Assembly: GCF_900106095.1 (NCBI RefSeq)
Contig: NZ_FNUD01000002.1
Coordinates: 2,129,501-2,193,500, forward strand
Direction: 5' to 3'
From: Pseudomonas deceptionensis
Lineage (GTDB): Bacteria; Pseudomonadota; Gammaproteobacteria; Pseudomonadales; Pseudomonadaceae
Length of the DNA stretch: 64,000 bases
This document shows positions 52,162-62,889 of the stretch, one piece after another. Each line of letters starts with the position of its first letter. The first letter of the stretch is position 1. Below the pieces are notes generated by a model. It was not told the DNA's origin. It saw nothing but the letters and a program-made list of their open reading frames with translations, and made no database searches. A program made the translations under genes and the position numbers.

Positions 52162-53469
52162 TTACTTGCCTGACACCCGCCAAATTTTGTTGCCGACATC
52201 ATCGGCCACCAGCAAGTCCCCTTGTTTATCGATGACTACGCCCACCGGCCGGCCCATGGCCTTTTCGTCCGTGTTGAGGAAACCCGTCAGCACGTCGATC
52301 GGCATGCCGGCAGGTTTGCCGTCTGCGAAGGGCACAAAAATCACCTTGTAGCCACTGTGCGGCTTGCGGTTCCAGGAGCCGTGCTGGCCAATAAAGACGC
52401 CTTCAGTAAACTCGGGCAGCTTGCTGCCTTGGGCGAAGCTGAGGCCCAGGGACGCAGTGTGCGGGCCCACGGCGTAATCCGGAGCAATGGCTTTGGCCAC
52501 CAGCTCCGGGTTTTGCGGGTTGACCCGCACATCCACGTGCTGCCCGTAATAGCTGTAGGGCCAGCCATAGAAACCGCCGTCTTTGACTGAGGTGATGTAA
52601 TCAGGCACCAGGTCACTGCCGATCTCGTCGCGTTCGTTGACTGCCGTCCAGAGTTTGCCGGTCTTGGGTTCCCAGTCCATGCCGTTAGGGTTGCGCAGGC
52701 CCGAGGCGAAAATACGGTGCTTGCCGGTGGCGCGATCAACTTCCCAGATCGCGGCGCGGCCTTCCTCCTTGTCCATCCCGTTCTCGCCCACGTTGCTGTT
52801 GGAGCCCACGGTCACATACAACTTTGTGCCGTCGGGGCTGGCGATGACGTTTTTGGTCCAGTGATGATTCAGCGGCCCGCCCGGAAGATCGACAACTTTG
52901 GTTGGCTGGGCGCTGATGGAGTTCTCGCCCGCTTGATAGGGGAAACGCAGTAGCTTGTCGGCGTCGGCGACATACAAATCGTTGCCCACCAGGGTCATGC
53001 CAAAGGGTGAGTTGAGGTTGTCGAGAAAGACCGAGCGGGTTTCAGCGACGCCGTCGTGGTCCGCATCGCGCAGCAGCGTGATCCGATTGGCGCTCGGTAC
53101 CCCGGCTCCGGCGCGGCCCATGATTTTCCCCGCGATCCAGCCCTTGATCCCCTTGCCCTCATCCGGCTGGGGCGGCGCATTGGTTTCGGCCACCAGCACA
53201 TCGCCATTGGGCAATACATAGAGCCAGCGCGGGTGGTCCAGGCCTTCGGCGAAGGCGGCGACCTTCAGTCCTTGGGCGGCAACCGGTGTGGTCCCGGCCG
53301 GCCAGCCAATGGCGGGGGCGATGTTGACGGTGGGTATCAGCGTCTTGTTGGGTTCGGGCAGTTTCGGCGACGGGCCTGTGCCATCACTCACTTGCAAGGT
53401 CGAGGTCTCGCCGCAGGCAGCCAATCCTGCCGCAAGTACGATGACAATAGCGTGCTGGTGCTTGAGCAT
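52162..53469 (-). CDS. PQQ-dependent sugar dehydrogenase-like lipoprotein
   Basis: A 435-residue protein with a lipoprotein signal (VLAAGLAAC) and a six-bladed propeller domain of the glucose/sorbosone dehydrogenase family. Signatures: [61 protein letters not shown] and the closing [21 protein letters not shown]. Homologues use PQQ to oxidise aldose sugars or sorbosone in the periplasm, but substrate and cofactor are not provable from sequence. It is a single gene divergent from the cobalamin riboswitch. Confidence 0.88.
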   Translation of the reverse strand: MLKHQHAIVIVLAAGLAACGETSTLQVSDGTGPSPKLPEPNKTLIPTVNIAPAIGWPAGTTPVAAQGLKVAAFAEGLDHPRWLYVLPNGDVLVAETNAPPQPDEGKGIKGWIAGKIMGRAGAGVPSANRITLLRDADHDGVAETRSVFLDNLNSPFGMTLVGNDLYVADADKLLRFPYQAGENSISAQPTKVVDLPGGPLNHHWTKNVIASPDGTKLYVTVGSNSNVGENGMDKEEGRAAIWEVDRATGKHRIFASGLRNPNGMDWEPKTGKLWTAVNERDEIGSDLVPDYITSVKDGGFYGWPYSYYGQHVDVRVNPQNPELVAKAIAPDYAVGPHTASLGLSFAQGSKLPEFTEGVFIGQHGSWNRKPHSGYKVIFVPFADGKPAGMPIDVLTGFLNTDEKAMGRPVGVVIDKQGDLLVADDVGNKIWRVSGK

Positions 53470-53610
53470 GAAGAACTCCGTTAAGTTTTGGTCTTGTAAG
53501 TCATAGAGAAGCTTAGCCCCTCAAAGGTTCAGCCCGCTGCTTTGTATAAACCCTATTGGCGCCACCTTTAATTGACGCTCCACCCCCAACCCTCTAACCT
53601 TCGCGGCTTG

Positions 53611-53832
53611 TTTCAGGTGCTCGGCAACGTAACGTTGGCTGAGTGAAACAGGGAAGCCGGTGAGGGCGTGTTTGACCCACACAACCGCCATGATCCCGGC
53701 GCTGCCCCCGCAACGGTAAATGAGTGAATGTCACGCTAAGTGCCACTGTGTTTTTTCACGGGAAGGCGCGTGGAAAAGGGTGCTCTGTATAAAGAGTTGC
53801 CCGCTCATGAGCCCGGAGACCGGCCTGATCCA
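53611..53832 (+). ncRNA. Cobalamin riboswitch
   Basis: The conserved elements occur in order: GGAAGCCGGTG near 53650, the B12-box core GCTGCCCCCGCAACGGTAA (53701-53719), GTGCCACTG then GGGAAGGC, and the closing GAGCCCGGAGACCGGCCTG (53810-53828). This is the typical adenosylcobalamin-sensing leader. It lies 95 bases upstream of cobO and should repress the cobalamin operon when B12 is plentiful. About 120 bases between it and the sugar dehydrogenase start (53470-53610) show no gene and probably hold the promoter. Confidence 0.95.
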
Positions 53833-53924
53833 TCCACCACTCTCGCGGCGGGCGATGCAGTGTGTTTTTTGATGAATTCCCCCCGCCTCCCGTTTGCATT
53901 ATTGAGCCCCAACGGAGAGCTGCC

Positions 53925-54536
53925 ATGAACGAATCCCCCGAACGCGACGAACGTCATCAGGCGCGCATGCTGCGCAAAAAAGCCGTTATGGATGAGCGCA
54001 TTGCCAGCTCGCCCAATGAGTGCGGGCTGCTGCTGGTATTGACCGGCAATGGTAAAGGCAAAAGCAGTTCCGCTTTTGGCATGCTGGCCCGGGCCATGGG
54101 TCACGGCATGCAGTGCGGCGTGGTGCAGTTCATCAAGGGTCGCAACAGCACCGGCGAAGAGATCTTCTTCCGCCGTTTCCCCGAGCAGGTGCGCTATCAC
54201 GTGATGGGCGAAGGCTTTACCTGGGAAACCCAGGATCGCCAACGCGATATTGCCGCTGCCGAAGCCGCGTGGGAAGTGTCCCGCGAGATGCTGCGTGACC
54301 CGTCCATCGGGCTGGTTGTGCTGGATGAGCTGAACATCGCGCTCAAACACGGCTACCTCGACCTTGAACAGGTGCTCGCCGACCTGCAAGCCCGCCCTTT
54401 GATGCAGCATGTGCTGGTCACCGGGCGCGGCGCCAAACCCGAACTGATTGATCTGGCCGATACCGTGACCGAAATGGGTGTGGTCAAACACGCCTTCCAG
54501 GCCGGGATCAAAGCCCAGAAAGGCATCGAATTGTGA
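53925..54536 (+). CDS. cobO: Cob(I)yrinic acid a,c-diamide adenosyltransferase
   Basis: A 203-residue P-loop protein (also called BtuR/CobA) that attaches the adenosyl group to cobalt. Walker A is LLLVLTGNGKGKSSSAFG and the conserved VVQFIKG and LVVLDELNIAL segments are present. The ATG at 53925 with GGAGAG 7 bases upstream gives the usual N-terminus MNESPERDERHQARM. First gene of the riboswitch-controlled operon; 10 bases before cobB. Confidence 0.95.
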   Translation: MNESPERDERHQARMLRKKAVMDERIASSPNECGLLLVLTGNGKGKSSSAFGMLARAMGHGMQCGVVQFIKGRNSTGEEIFFRRFPEQVRYHVMGEGFTWETQDRQRDIAAAEAAWEVSREMLRDPSIGLVVLDELNIALKHGYLDLEQVLADLQARPLMQHVLVTGRGAKPELIDLADTVTEMGVVKHAFQAGIKAQKGIEL

Positions 54537-54546
54537 GTGTTGAAGT

Positions 54547-55860
54547 ATGAGAGCGTCACGTCATTGCCCGGCGGTGTTGATCGCCGCACCGGCCTCCGGT
54601 CAGGGCAAGACCACCGTTACCGCCGCCCTGGCCCGATTGCACCGCAATCAGGGGCGAAAGGTGCGGGTATTCAAATGTGGTCCGGATTTTCTCGACCCCA
54701 TGATTCTGGAACGCGCCAGCGGTGCGCCGGTGTATCAAGTGGATTTGTGGATGGTGGGCGCGGATGAAAGCCGCCGTCTGCTGTGGGAAGCCGCCGGTGA
54801 AGCGGACCTGATCCTGATCGAGGGCGTGATGGGCCTGTTCGATGGCACGCCGTCCAGCGCCGATCTGGCGCGTCATTTTGGCGTCCCGGTATTGGGTGTG
54901 ATTGATGGCACCGCAATGGCCCAGACCTTTGGAGCGCTGGCCTTGGGCCTGGCGCGCTATCAGCCGGATCTGCCGTTTGCCGGGGTGCTGGCCAACCGGG
55001 TCGGCACCGTGCGCCATGCGCAGTTGCTTGAAGGCAGCCTGACCGAAGGTTTGCGCTGGTACGGCGCATTGTCCCGCGAGACCGGGATCGAGCTGCCGAG
55101 CCGGCACTTGGGCCTGGTGCAGGCCAGCGAGCTGAACGATCTGGATGCGCGTCTCGACGCGGCAGCCAATGCTTTGGCCAGCACCTGTGAGGTAGCGCTG
55201 CCACCAGCGGTCGAGTTTGCGGCGCCTGCGCCGGTCGTGGTCGAGCCGTTGCTGGCCGGGGTGCGGATTGCCGTGGCACGGGATGAGGCGTTTGCCTTCA
55301 CCTATGGCGCGAGTCTGGACCTGTTGCGTGCGATGGGCGCCGAGCTGGTGTTTTTCTCGCCGATTCGCGATACCTGTTTGCCAGAGGCAGACAGCCTGTA
55401 CCTGCCGGGTGGCTACCCTGAGCTGCATCATCTTGAACTGTCGCGCAATACGCCGATGCTCGAGGCGATTCGTGCTCATCACGCAGCCGGTAAGCCGCTG
55501 CTGGCCGAATGTGGCGGCATGCTCTACTTGCTGGATGCCTTGACCGATGTTGAGGGGCAGCGTGCCGAACTGGTGGGCTTGCTGGCAGGGGAGGCGACGA
55601 TGCAAAAGCGTCTGGCCGCTTTAGCCTTGCAGGCCGTGGAAATGCCTGAAGGGCTGCTGCGCGGTCATACCTACCACCACTCGCTGACCAGCACAGAGCT
55701 AGAGCCCATTGCACGCGGGCTGAGCCCCAATGGCGGGCGTGGCGCTGAAGCGGTGTATCGCGAGGGGCGGATGACTGCGTCTTACGTGCACTTTTACTTC
55801 CCGTCCAACCCCCAGGCCATTGCCGCATTACTGGCGCCTTGCGCCGTGAAGGCGCCATGA
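54547..55860 (+). CDS. cobB: Cobyrinate a,c-diamide synthase
   Basis: A 437-residue amidotransferase (CbiA in the anaerobic pathway) that amidates the a and c side chains of cobyrinic acid. The N-terminal ATPase domain has PASGQGKTTVTAAL and KCGPDFLDPMIL; the C-terminal class I glutaminase domain has the catalytic Cys in LLAECGGMLYLLDAL and a His near YHHSL. Its stop codon overlaps the bluB start (ATGA). Confidence 0.95.
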   Translation: MRASRHCPAVLIAAPASGQGKTTVTAALARLHRNQGRKVRVFKCGPDFLDPMILERASGAPVYQVDLWMVGADESRRLLWEAAGEADLILIEGVMGLFDGTPSSADLARHFGVPVLGVIDGTAMAQTFGALALGLARYQPDLPFAGVLANRVGTVRHAQLLEGSLTEGLRWYGALSRETGIELPSRHLGLVQASELNDLDARLDAAANALASTCEVALPPAVEFAAPAPVVVEPLLAGVRIAVARDEAFAFTYGASLDLLRAMGAELVFFSPIRDTCLPEADSLYLPGGYPELHHLELSRNTPMLEAIRAHHAAGKPLLAECGGMLYLLDALTDVEGQRAELVGLLAGEATMQKRLAALALQAVEMPEGLLRGHTYHHSLTSTELEPIARGLSPNGGRGAEAVYREGRMTASYVHFYFPSNPQAIAALLAPCAVKAP

Positions 55861-56507
55861 CCGACAACGCCTTTAGCCCTGAAGAGCGCGCCGCGGTGTA
55901 CCGCGCCATTGCCGAGCGCCGTGACATGCGGCACTTCAGCGGTGGCAGTGTGGCGCCCGAGCTATTGTCACGGTTGCTGGAAGCGGCGCATCAGGCCCCG
56001 AGTGTGGGTTTGATGCAGCCGTGGCGGTTTATCCGCATCACCGACCGTGGGCTGCGTGGCAAGATTCAAGGCCTGGTCGAAGCCGAGCGGGTGCGTACTG
56101 CCGAGGCGCTGGGCCAGCGCTCCGATGAGTTCATGACCCTTAAGGTCGAAGGCATCAACGACTGTGCCGAGGTACTGGTGGCGGCATTGATGGATGACCG
56201 CGAAAAGCACATTTTTGGCCGACGTACCCTGCCGGAAATGGACATGGCGTCTTTGTCCTGTGCCATTCAGAACCTTTGGCTGGCCGCGCGGGTCGAGGGC
56301 CTGGGCATGGGCTGGGTGTCGTTGTTCGAGCCCGTGGCACTGGCGCACTTGCTGGGTTTGCCCGCCGGGGCCAAGCCGCTGGCGGTATTGTGTCTGGGCC
56401 CGGTTGAGGCCTTTTATCCGGCACCCATGCTGGTGCTGGAAGGGTGGGCGCAAGCGCGTCCGCTGAGCGAATTGGTGTATGAGAATTATTGGGGAGTAAG
56501 TCCATGA
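55857..56507 (+). CDS. bluB: 5,6-dimethylbenzimidazole synthase BluB
   Basis: A 216-residue flavin-destructase of the nitroreductase fold that turns FMNH2 and oxygen into dimethylbenzimidazole, the lower ligand of B12. BluB features include [17 protein letters not shown] at the N-terminus, [13 protein letters not shown] and [10 protein letters not shown]. Its presence shows the strain can make the lower ligand aerobically. Overlaps both neighbours by 4 bases, so translation is coupled. Confidence 0.94.
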   Translation: MTDNAFSPEERAAVYRAIAERRDMRHFSGGSVAPELLSRLLEAAHQAPSVGLMQPWRFIRITDRGLRGKIQGLVEAERVRTAEALGQRSDEFMTLKVEGINDCAEVLVAALMDDREKHIFGRRTLPEMDMASLSCAIQNLWLAARVEGLGMGWVSLFEPVALAHLLGLPAGAKPLAVLCLGPVEAFYPAPMLVLEGWAQARPLSELVYENYWGVSP

Positions 56508-57412
56508 GTGTGGCGTTGCTGTGCGTCGCCGGGGTGGCGCTTGATGCGCTGTTTGGTGAGCCCAAGCGCTGGCATCCGCTGGTCGCGTTTGGCCGCATGG
56601 CCGAGCGTATCGAGCAGCGTTTCAATTCCGGCGGACGTGGCTGGCGCAGTCATGGTGTGACGGCCTGGGTGCTGGCAGTGTTGCCTCTGACGATCCTTGC
56701 AACGGCACTTTCATGGCTGCCGTATATCGGCTGGCTGGTGGAAATTCTGGCGCTGTATTGTGCGCTGGGCATGCGCAGTCTCGGTGAGCACGTGCAGCCG
56801 GTTGCCGAGGCGCTGCGTGCCAACGATCTGGAAGAGGCACGGACCCGGGTCGGCTATCTGGTCAGTCGCCAAACCAGCGAGCTGGACTCGACTGAAGTTG
56901 CCCGCGCTGCCACTGAATCTGTGTTGGAAAACGGCAGTGATGCGGTCTTTGCCACTATTTTCTGGTTTGTCGTGGCGGGAGCGCCAGGCGTGGTGCTCTA
57001 TCGTTTGAGTAATACGCTGGATGCGATGTGGGGCTATCGAAACGAGCGCTTTGAGCGTTTCGGCTGGGCCGCTGCCCGTATCGACGATGTTCTTAACTAT
57101 ATTCCTGCAAGGTTGGTGGCGTTGACTTACGCCGTGTTGGGTAAAACCCGACTGGCCTTTAAGTGCTGGCGCAAGCAGGCACCCCAGTGGGACAGCCCCA
57201 ATGCAGGCCCGGTAATGGCCGCAGGTGCAGGCGCGCTGGGTGTGGAACTGGGTGGCCCGGCGATTTATCACGGCGAGCTGCACGAGCGCCCGCAGTTGGG
57301 CGAAGGCGTGCCAGCAGATGCTGACTCGATTGGTCGTGGCTGGCAGTTGGTGCAGCGTGGCGTATGGCTGTGGCTGTTGGTTCTGTGCGCGTGGAGTGAA
57401 TTCTATGCTTGA
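56504..57412 (+). CDS. cbiB: Adenosylcobinamide-phosphate synthase
   Basis: A 302-residue inner-membrane enzyme (CobD in Pseudomonas denitrificans naming) joining aminopropanol phosphate to adenosylcobyric acid. Typical stretches are [36 protein letters not shown] and [17 protein letters not shown]...[14 protein letters not shown]. Starts at ATG 56504 inside the end of bluB; its last 8 bases overlap the next gene. Confidence 0.94.
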   Translation: MSVALLCVAGVALDALFGEPKRWHPLVAFGRMAERIEQRFNSGGRGWRSHGVTAWVLAVLPLTILATALSWLPYIGWLVEILALYCALGMRSLGEHVQPVAEALRANDLEEARTRVGYLVSRQTSELDSTEVARAATESVLENGSDAVFATIFWFVVAGAPGVVLYRLSNTLDAMWGYRNERFERFGWAAARIDDVLNYIPARLVALTYAVLGKTRLAFKCWRKQAPQWDSPNAGPVMAAGAGALGVELGGPAIYHGELHERPQLGEGVPADADSIGRGWQLVQRGVWLWLLVLCAWSEFYA

Positions 57413-58397
57413 GCACGGCGGGCGTTTACGCAAGGCCGCGTTGCACTTCGGTATTGATGAGGCTGACTGGCTGGATTTGTCCACTGGCCTGGCGCCCTGG
57501 CCCTTTGATATTCCCCCGATACCCGAGCGTGCCTGGGCTCGTTTGCCTGAAACCGACGATGGTCTTGAGCAAGCAGCCTGTGCCTATTACGGCGCGCTGA
57601 GTGTATTGCCGGTGCCGGGCTCGCAGTGCGCGATCCAGCTGCTGCCGCGCCTGCGCCGCAGTGGCAAGGTCGGTGTGCTGTCGCCGTGTTACGCCGAGCA
57701 TGCACATGCCTGGAGGCACAGCGGGCATATCGTGCGTGAAATCATGGAGCAGGAAGTCGATTTCTACCTCGACACGCTGGACGTGCTGGTGGTGGTCAAT
57801 CCCAACAACCCTACCGGGTTGAAGCTGTCGCCGGAGCGTTTGCTGGAATGGCATGCGCGGCTGGTGCAGCGCGGTGGCTGGCTGGTGGTGGACGAAGCCT
57901 TTATGGACAACACCCCGGAACTTAGCCTGGCCGCGCACACACAGCGTACCGGGCTGATCGTGTTGCGTTCTTTCGGCAAGTTTTTTGGTCTGGCCGGGGT
58001 GCGGTTGGGTTTTGTGCTGGCCGAGCAAAAGTTGCTCAAGTTGCTGGCCGAACAAGTCGGGCCATGGGCCGTTAGCGGACCGACGCGCATCGTCGGTCAG
58101 GCCTGCCTGCTCGATACCGAAGGTCATGCTCGCCAGCGCGAGCGCAGTGAGCTGGCCAGCGGTCGGCTGGAGCGCTTGCTGGGGCTGCATGATTTGCCGC
58201 CACACGGCGGTTGTGCGTTGTTCCAGTGGCTGATCACGCCTCACGCCGACCGTCTTTACGAATTTATGGCGCACCGCGGCATTTTGCTGCGCCTGTTTGC
58301 CCACAACAGCAGCGTGCGTTTTGGCCTGCCCGCCGATGAGGCTGACTGGGTGCGACTGGAGCAGGCGTTGGCCGCGTATACCAAGGAAACCACATGA
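57405..58397 (+). CDS. cobD: Threonine-phosphate decarboxylase
   Basis: A 330-residue PLP enzyme of the aminotransferase fold (CobC in P. denitrificans naming) that makes 1-aminopropan-2-ol phosphate for the nucleotide loop. The PLP lysine lies in [18 protein letters not shown]; also seen are [15 protein letters not shown] and [17 protein letters not shown] at 57405 overlaps cbiB by 8 bases; the last 4 bases overlap cobQ. Confidence 0.94.
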   Translation: MLEHGGRLRKAALHFGIDEADWLDLSTGLAPWPFDIPPIPERAWARLPETDDGLEQAACAYYGALSVLPVPGSQCAIQLLPRLRRSGKVGVLSPCYAEHAHAWRHSGHIVREIMEQEVDFYLDTLDVLVVVNPNNPTGLKLSPERLLEWHARLVQRGGWLVVDEAFMDNTPELSLAAHTQRTGLIVLRSFGKFFGLAGVRLGFVLAEQKLLKLLAEQVGPWAVSGPTRIVGQACLLDTEGHARQRERSELASGRLERLLGLHDLPPHGGCALFQWLITPHADRLYEFMAHRGILLRLFAHNSSVRFGLPADEADWVRLEQALAAYTKETT

Positions 58398-59845
58398 GTA
58401 CGTTGATGGTGCAAGGCACCACATCCGATGCTGGCAAAAGCACGCTGGTGACGGCCCTGTGCCGCTGGCTGACCCGCCAGGGCGTAGCGGTGGTGCCGTT
58501 CAAGCCGCAGAACATGGCGCTCAACAGCGCGGTGACCGCTGAGGGCGGCGAGATCGGTCGCGCCCAGGCGGTGCAGGCTCAGGCGGCCGGGCTTGCTCCG
58601 CACACGGACATGAACCCGGTGCTGCTCAAACCCAATAGCGACACCGGCGCCCAGGTGATCATTCATGGTCGCGCCGTGACCAGCATGAATGCGGTGGCGT
58701 ATCACGACTACAAGGCCATAGCCATGCAGGCGGTTCTGGCCTCACACCAGCGTTTGAGTGCCGCGTATCCGGTGGTCATGGTCGAGGGCGCAGGTTCGCC
58801 GGCCGAGATCAATTTGCGGGCCGGAGACATTGCCAACATGGGCTTTGCCGAGGCAGTGGATTGCCCGGTGGTGTTGATTGCCGATATCAATCGTGGCGGT
58901 GTGTTTGCGCACCTGGTCGGTACCCTCGAGTTGCTGTCCGAGACCGAACAGGCACGGGTCAAAGGTTTCATCATCAACCGTTTTCGTGGAGATATCGCCT
59001 TGCTCCAGCCCGGCCTCGACTGGCTGGAACAGCGCACCGGAAAACCGGTGATCGGCGTGCTGCCCTATGTGATGGACCTGCATCTTGAGGCCGAAGACGG
59101 CATCGACCAGCGCCAGACCGACAAGGTTGAACAGGTGCTCAAAGTGGTGGTGCCGGTATTGCCGCGAATCAGCAATCACACCGACTTCGACCCGCTGCGC
59201 CTGCACCCGCAGGTTGACCTGCAGTTTGTGGGGCCGGGGCAGCCGATCCCGCCTGCCGACTTGATCATCCTGCCCGGCTCCAAGAGCGTGCGTAGCGATC
59301 TGGCGTACTTGCGCGCCAATGGCTGGGACGCGGCCATCAGTCGTCATCTGCGTTACGGCGGAAAGCTGCTGGGGATTTGCGGCGGCTTGCAGATGCTTGG
59401 CGAGCAGATACACGACCCGCTGGGGCTCGAAGGTGCGCCCGGTTCAAGTGCGGGTCTGGGTTTGCTGGCCTTCAGCACCGAGCTGGCCGCTGAAAAGCAG
59501 CTGCGCAACGTGCGGGGGCATTTGCTGCTGGAAAGCGCTGAAGTCAGCGGCTACGAAATTCATGCCGGCGTGACCACCGGCGCGGCCCTGGAGCAACCGG
59601 CGGTGCGTCTGGACGACGGGCGTTGTGATGGTGCGCAGAGTGCCGACGGGCAAATCCTCGGGACCTACCTGCATGGTCTGTTCGAGTCACCTGCGGCCTG
59701 CAGCGCGCTGTTGCGCTGGGCCGGTCTGCAGGATGTGCAAGAAGTGGACTATCACGCCCTGCGTGAGCGGGATATCGAGCGGCTGGCGGATCTGGTGGAA
59801 AACCACCTGGACACCGCGTACTTGCGAGAATTGTGCAGAATTTAA
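58394..59845 (+). CDS. cobQ: Cobyric acid synthase
   Basis: A 483-residue amidotransferase (CbiP) that amidates the b, d, e and g side chains. N-terminal ATPase: [19 protein letters not shown] and [11 protein letters not shown]-terminal glutaminase: catalytic Cys in [15 protein letters not shown] and His in [12 protein letters not shown]. It is followed by an 85-base gap holding a REP palindrome, the only break in an otherwise overlapping operon. Confidence 0.95.
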   Translation: MSTLMVQGTTSDAGKSTLVTALCRWLTRQGVAVVPFKPQNMALNSAVTAEGGEIGRAQAVQAQAAGLAPHTDMNPVLLKPNSDTGAQVIIHGRAVTSMNAVAYHDYKAIAMQAVLASHQRLSAAYPVVMVEGAGSPAEINLRAGDIANMGFAEAVDCPVVLIADINRGGVFAHLVGTLELLSETEQARVKGFIINRFRGDIALLQPGLDWLEQRTGKPVIGVLPYVMDLHLEAEDGIDQRQTDKVEQVLKVVVPVLPRISNHTDFDPLRLHPQVDLQFVGPGQPIPPADLIILPGSKSVRSDLAYLRANGWDAAISRHLRYGGKLLGICGGLQMLGEQIHDPLGLEGAPGSSAGLGLLAFSTELAAEKQLRNVRGHLLLESAEVSGYEIHAGVTTGAALEQPAVRLDDGRCDGAQSADGQILGTYLHGLFESPAACSALLRWAGLQDVQEVDYHALRERDIERLADLVENHLDTAYLRELCRI

Positions 59846-59848
59846 ATC

Positions 59849-59912
59849 TGTGGGAACGAGCCTGCTCGCGAAAAACATCAATGCGCCTTCGAGAGCAGGC
59901 TCGCTCCCACAG
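59849..59912. repeat. REP palindrome inside the cobalamin operon
   Basis: CTGTGGGAACGAGCCTGCTCGCGA and the inverted TCGAGAGCAGGCTCGCTCCCACAG flank a short spacer (AAAACATCAATGCGCCT). It begins 4 bases after the cobQ stop and ends 18 bases before cobU. It may form a long hairpin that changes expression of the distal genes. Confidence 0.8.
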
Positions 59913-59930
59913 TTCTAGAGGTTTATCAAC

Positions 59931-60452
59931 ATGCTGCAACTGATTTTGGGTGGCGCCCGTTCGGGTAAAAGCCGCCTGGCCGAAAAGCTGGCGACAGACT
60001 CGGCGCTGGCAGTGACCTATATAGCCACCAGTCAGCCGCTGGACGGCGAGATGAGCGAGCGGGTGCGTCACCATCGTGAGCGCCGCCCCGCGCATTGGGC
60101 GTTGATAGAAGAGCCGATCGAGCTGGCCCGTGTGCTGCGTGAAAACGCCCGTGCCGATACCTGCCTGCTGGTGGACTGCCTGACCCTGTGGCTGACCAAT
60201 CTGCTGATGCTTGAAGACCCGCAACGCCTGACTGCCGAGCGCGACGCGCTGTTGCACTGTCTGGCGGACCTGCCGGGCGAAATTGTGTTTGTCAGCAACG
60301 AAACCGGAATGGGTGTCGTGCCGCTGGGCGAATTGACTCGCCGCTATGTCGATGAAGCCGGTTGGTTGCATCAAGCCCTGGCCGAGCGCTGTCAGCGAGT
60401 TGTACTGACGGTGGCGGGCCTGCCCCTGACGTTGAAAGGAACTGCACTATGA
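59931..60452 (+). CDS. cobU: Adenosylcobinamide kinase / guanylyltransferase
   Basis: A 173-residue bifunctional P-loop enzyme (CobP in P. denitrificans naming) that phosphorylates adenosylcobinamide and adds GMP. Walker A is [18 protein letters not shown]; the guanylylation His is in VRHHRERRP; Walker B-like [15 protein letters not shown] and [10 protein letters not shown] are also present. Overlaps cobT by 4 bases. Confidence 0.95.
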   Translation: MLQLILGGARSGKSRLAEKLATDSALAVTYIATSQPLDGEMSERVRHHRERRPAHWALIEEPIELARVLRENARADTCLLVDCLTLWLTNLLMLEDPQRLTAERDALLHCLADLPGEIVFVSNETGMGVVPLGELTRRYVDEAGWLHQALAERCQRVVLTVAGLPLTLKGTAL

Positions 60453-61504
60453 ATACTCCGTGGTGGCTGAACCCATGCAAGCCCGTAGACAGTGACATGC
60501 AGGCGGCCGCTGTCGAGCGTCAGCAGCAGTTGACCAAGCCTGCGGGCGCGCTGGGGCAGCTTGAAGCGCTGGCGGTGCAACTGGCCGGTTTGCAGGGGCG
60601 GCTCAAACCCCGGGTCGACCAGCTGTGGATTGCCATTTTCGCCGGCGATCACGGTGTAGTCGCCGAAGGTGTCTCGGCATACCCGCAAGCGGTCACCGGG
60701 CAAATGCTGCACAACTTTGTCAGCGGCGGCGCGGCGATCAGTGTGTTGGCCCGTCAGTTGGGCGCGCAGCTGGATGTGGTGGACCTGGGCACGGTGACGC
60801 CGATGCTGGAGCTGGCGGGTGTGCGTCACTTGCAGCTGGGCGCGGGTACGGCCAACTTTGCGACAGGCCCTGCGATGTCCGACAGCCAGGGTTTAAAAGC
60901 CCTGCAGGCGGGGCGCGACAGTGTGTTGCGGGCTCAGGCCGTGGGCAGTGAGCTGTTTATTGGCGGCGAAATGGGCATTGGCAACACGGCATCTGCCAGT
61001 GCCGTGGCCAGTGCGTTGCTTGACTGCCCGGCTTCGCAGTTGACCGGGCCGGGCACGGGGCTGGATGCGGCCGGCGTCAGCCATAAGGCGCAGGTGATTG
61101 ACCGGGCGCTGGCGTTGCATGCCGGTCACCTCGATGATCCGCTACAAACACTGTTCCGCCTGGGCGGTTTTGAGATTGCAGCCCTGGTCGGTGCCTACGT
61201 GGCCTGTGCTCAGGAAGGTATCGTGGCTGTGGTCGATGGCTTTATCTGCACCGTCGCAGCCATGGTTGCCGTGCGCTTGAACCCCGAGTGTCGCCAGTGG
61301 CTGGTGTTCAGCCACCGGGGAGCAGAGCAGGGGCATCGTCATGTACTGGAAAGCTTGCAGGCTGAGCCGTTGCTGGAGCTGGGCCTGCGCCTGGGCGAGG
61401 GTAGCGGCGCGGCGCTGGCTGTGCCTCTGATACGTCTGGCGTGCGACCTGCACGGTCAGATGGCGACGTTTGCCGAAGCCTCCGTGGCAGATCGTCCGGC
61501 ATGA
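60449..61504 (+). CDS. cobT: Nicotinate-nucleotide-dimethylbenzimidazole phosphoribosyltransferase
   Basis: A 351-residue enzyme (CobU in P. denitrificans naming) making alpha-ribazole phosphate. Signatures: [58 protein letters not shown], and the general base Glu in [13 protein letters not shown]. With bluB and cobC it completes lower-loop synthesis. Overlaps cobC by 4 bases. Confidence 0.95.
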   Translation: MNTPWWLNPCKPVDSDMQAAAVERQQQLTKPAGALGQLEALAVQLAGLQGRLKPRVDQLWIAIFAGDHGVVAEGVSAYPQAVTGQMLHNFVSGGAAISVLARQLGAQLDVVDLGTVTPMLELAGVRHLQLGAGTANFATGPAMSDSQGLKALQAGRDSVLRAQAVGSELFIGGEMGIGNTASASAVASALLDCPASQLTGPGTGLDAAGVSHKAQVIDRALALHAGHLDDPLQTLFRLGGFEIAALVGAYVACAQEGIVAVVDGFICTVAAMVAVRLNPECRQWLVFSHRGAEQGHRHVLESLQAEPLLELGLRLGEGSGAALAVPLIRLACDLHGQMATFAEASVADRPA

Positions 61505-62079
61505 CCGTGCAACTGGATATGTTGCGTCATGGCGAAACCGAGCTGGGAGGCGGCCTGCGCGGCAGCCTGGATGACGCCCTGACGACACTGGGCTGGACGC
61601 AAATGCGCGAGTCGGTCAAAGGTCGCGGGCCGTGGGATCGCATCGTCAGCTCGCCGCTGCAACGTTGTGCGCTGTTTGCACAGGAGTTGAGTGGGCAACT
61701 CGGTCTGCCGGTGTCTTTCGACAAAGACCTGCAAGAACTGCATTTTGGTGCGTGGGAAGGGTGCAATACCGCCTCGTTGATGGAGACCAATGCCGAGGAC
61801 CTCGGGGCGTTTTGGTCTGACCCCTACGGTTTCACCCCGCCCGAGGGGGAGCCGGTTCTGGCTTTTTCTGAGCGAGTCCTGGCGGCAGTCGGCCGTTTGC
61901 AGGCGGCGTATGACGGTGAGCGGGTGCTGGTAGTGTGCCACGGTGGGGTGATGAAACTGCTGCTGGCCAAGGCCCGCGGTTTGCCCCGTGAACAGTTGCT
62001 GCAAGTGCCGGTCATCCACGGTGCGCTGTTTGGCTTGGTGGTGGGTGCGGATGGCCAGTTGAACGAGGTCGTTGCGTGA
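61501..62079 (+). CDS. cobC: Alpha-ribazole phosphatase (histidine phosphatase)
   Basis: A 192-residue phosphoglycerate-mutase-like phosphatase; the phospho-His is in [13 protein letters not shown] and the second His in [14 protein letters not shown]. It removes the phosphate of alpha-ribazole 5'-phosphate. Its stop (TGA) shares a base with the ATG of cobS. Confidence 0.9.
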   Translation: MTVQLDMLRHGETELGGGLRGSLDDALTTLGWTQMRESVKGRGPWDRIVSSPLQRCALFAQELSGQLGLPVSFDKDLQELHFGAWEGCNTASLMETNAEDLGAFWSDPYGFTPPEGEPVLAFSERVLAAVGRLQAAYDGERVLVVCHGGVMKLLLAKARGLPREQLLQVPVIHGALFGLVVGADGQLNEVVA

Positions 62080-62810
62080 TGTTGCCGTTCTGGATCGCCT
62101 TGCAGTTTTTAAGCAGCTTGCCGATTCGCTTGCCCGGTATGCCGCAGCCCCGTGAAGTTGGGCGTTCGGTGCTGTTTTACCCGCTGGTGGGGTTGCTGTT
62201 CGGTGTGCTGCTGTGGGGGTTTGATGCGCTGCTGGCAGGCGCGCCGTTGATGCTGCATGCCGCTTTGCTGCTGACGGTTTGGGTACTGCTCAGTGGCGGT
62301 CTGCATCTGGATGGTCTGGCCGACAGTGCGGATGCCTGGCTGGGCGGTTTTGGTGATCGCGAGCGCACGCTGACCATTATGAAAGATCCGCGCAGCGGGC
62401 CGATAGCGGTGGTCACGCTGGTGCTGGTGCTATTACTGAAGTTCTGCGCGCTGCTGGCGCTGATAGAGCAACAGCACGGCGCCGTCTTGCTGATCGTACC
62501 GCTGATCGGTCGCGCTGCGTTGCTGGGCGTGTTTCTGACGACGCGCTACGTACGTGCCGGTGGTCTGGGCCAGGCCTTGGCCGACCACTTGCCGCGCACG
62601 GCGGGCTGGTGGGTGTTGGGGCTCAGCGCCGTGGCATGCGTGGTGTTGGCCAGGGTCGCCGGTGTGTGGGCCTTGGGCTTGGCAGCGCTTGGGTTTGTTT
62701 GGCTGCGCCGGGTGATGGTGCGGCGCCTGGGTGGCACCACGGGGGATACTGCCGGGGCATTGCTGGAGTTGCTCGAAGTGCTGGTCCTGGTGGGATTGGC
62801 TTTGGTATAG
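62079..62810 (+). CDS. cobS: Adenosylcobinamide-GDP ribazoletransferase (cobalamin synthase)
   Basis: A 243-residue polytopic membrane enzyme (CobV) joining the GDP-activated corrinoid and alpha-ribazole. The N-terminus FWIALQFLSSLPIRLP and the GGLHLDGLADSADAWLGGFGDRERTLTIMKDP motif with acidic metal ligands are diagnostic (the second is conserved across the family). A GTG three bases earlier is also possible as the start. Last gene of the operon; no clear terminator follows. Confidence 0.94.
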   Translation: MLPFWIALQFLSSLPIRLPGMPQPREVGRSVLFYPLVGLLFGVLLWGFDALLAGAPLMLHAALLLTVWVLLSGGLHLDGLADSADAWLGGFGDRERTLTIMKDPRSGPIAVVTLVLVLLLKFCALLALIEQQHGAVLLIVPLIGRAALLGVFLTTRYVRAGGLGQALADHLPRTAGWWVLGLSAVACVVLARVAGVWALGLAALGFVWLRRVMVRRLGGTTGDTAGALLELLEVLVLVGLALV

Positions 62811-62872
62811 CACCCACACAACCAGTCCCTGCAATGCGGTGCCGCTATTAAATCTTGATTCTGTTTTATTGC

Positions 62873-62884
62873 GGGTATATACAT
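62873..62884. promoter_or_regulatory. Candidate MarR operator half upstream of its own gene
   Basis: GGGTATATACAT contains the palindromic core GTATATAC also found upstream of the following MFS gene. It ends 5 bases before the MarR start codon, a place where binding would block expression. Autoregulation is inferred. Confidence 0.5.
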
Positions 62885-62889
62885 ACAAA

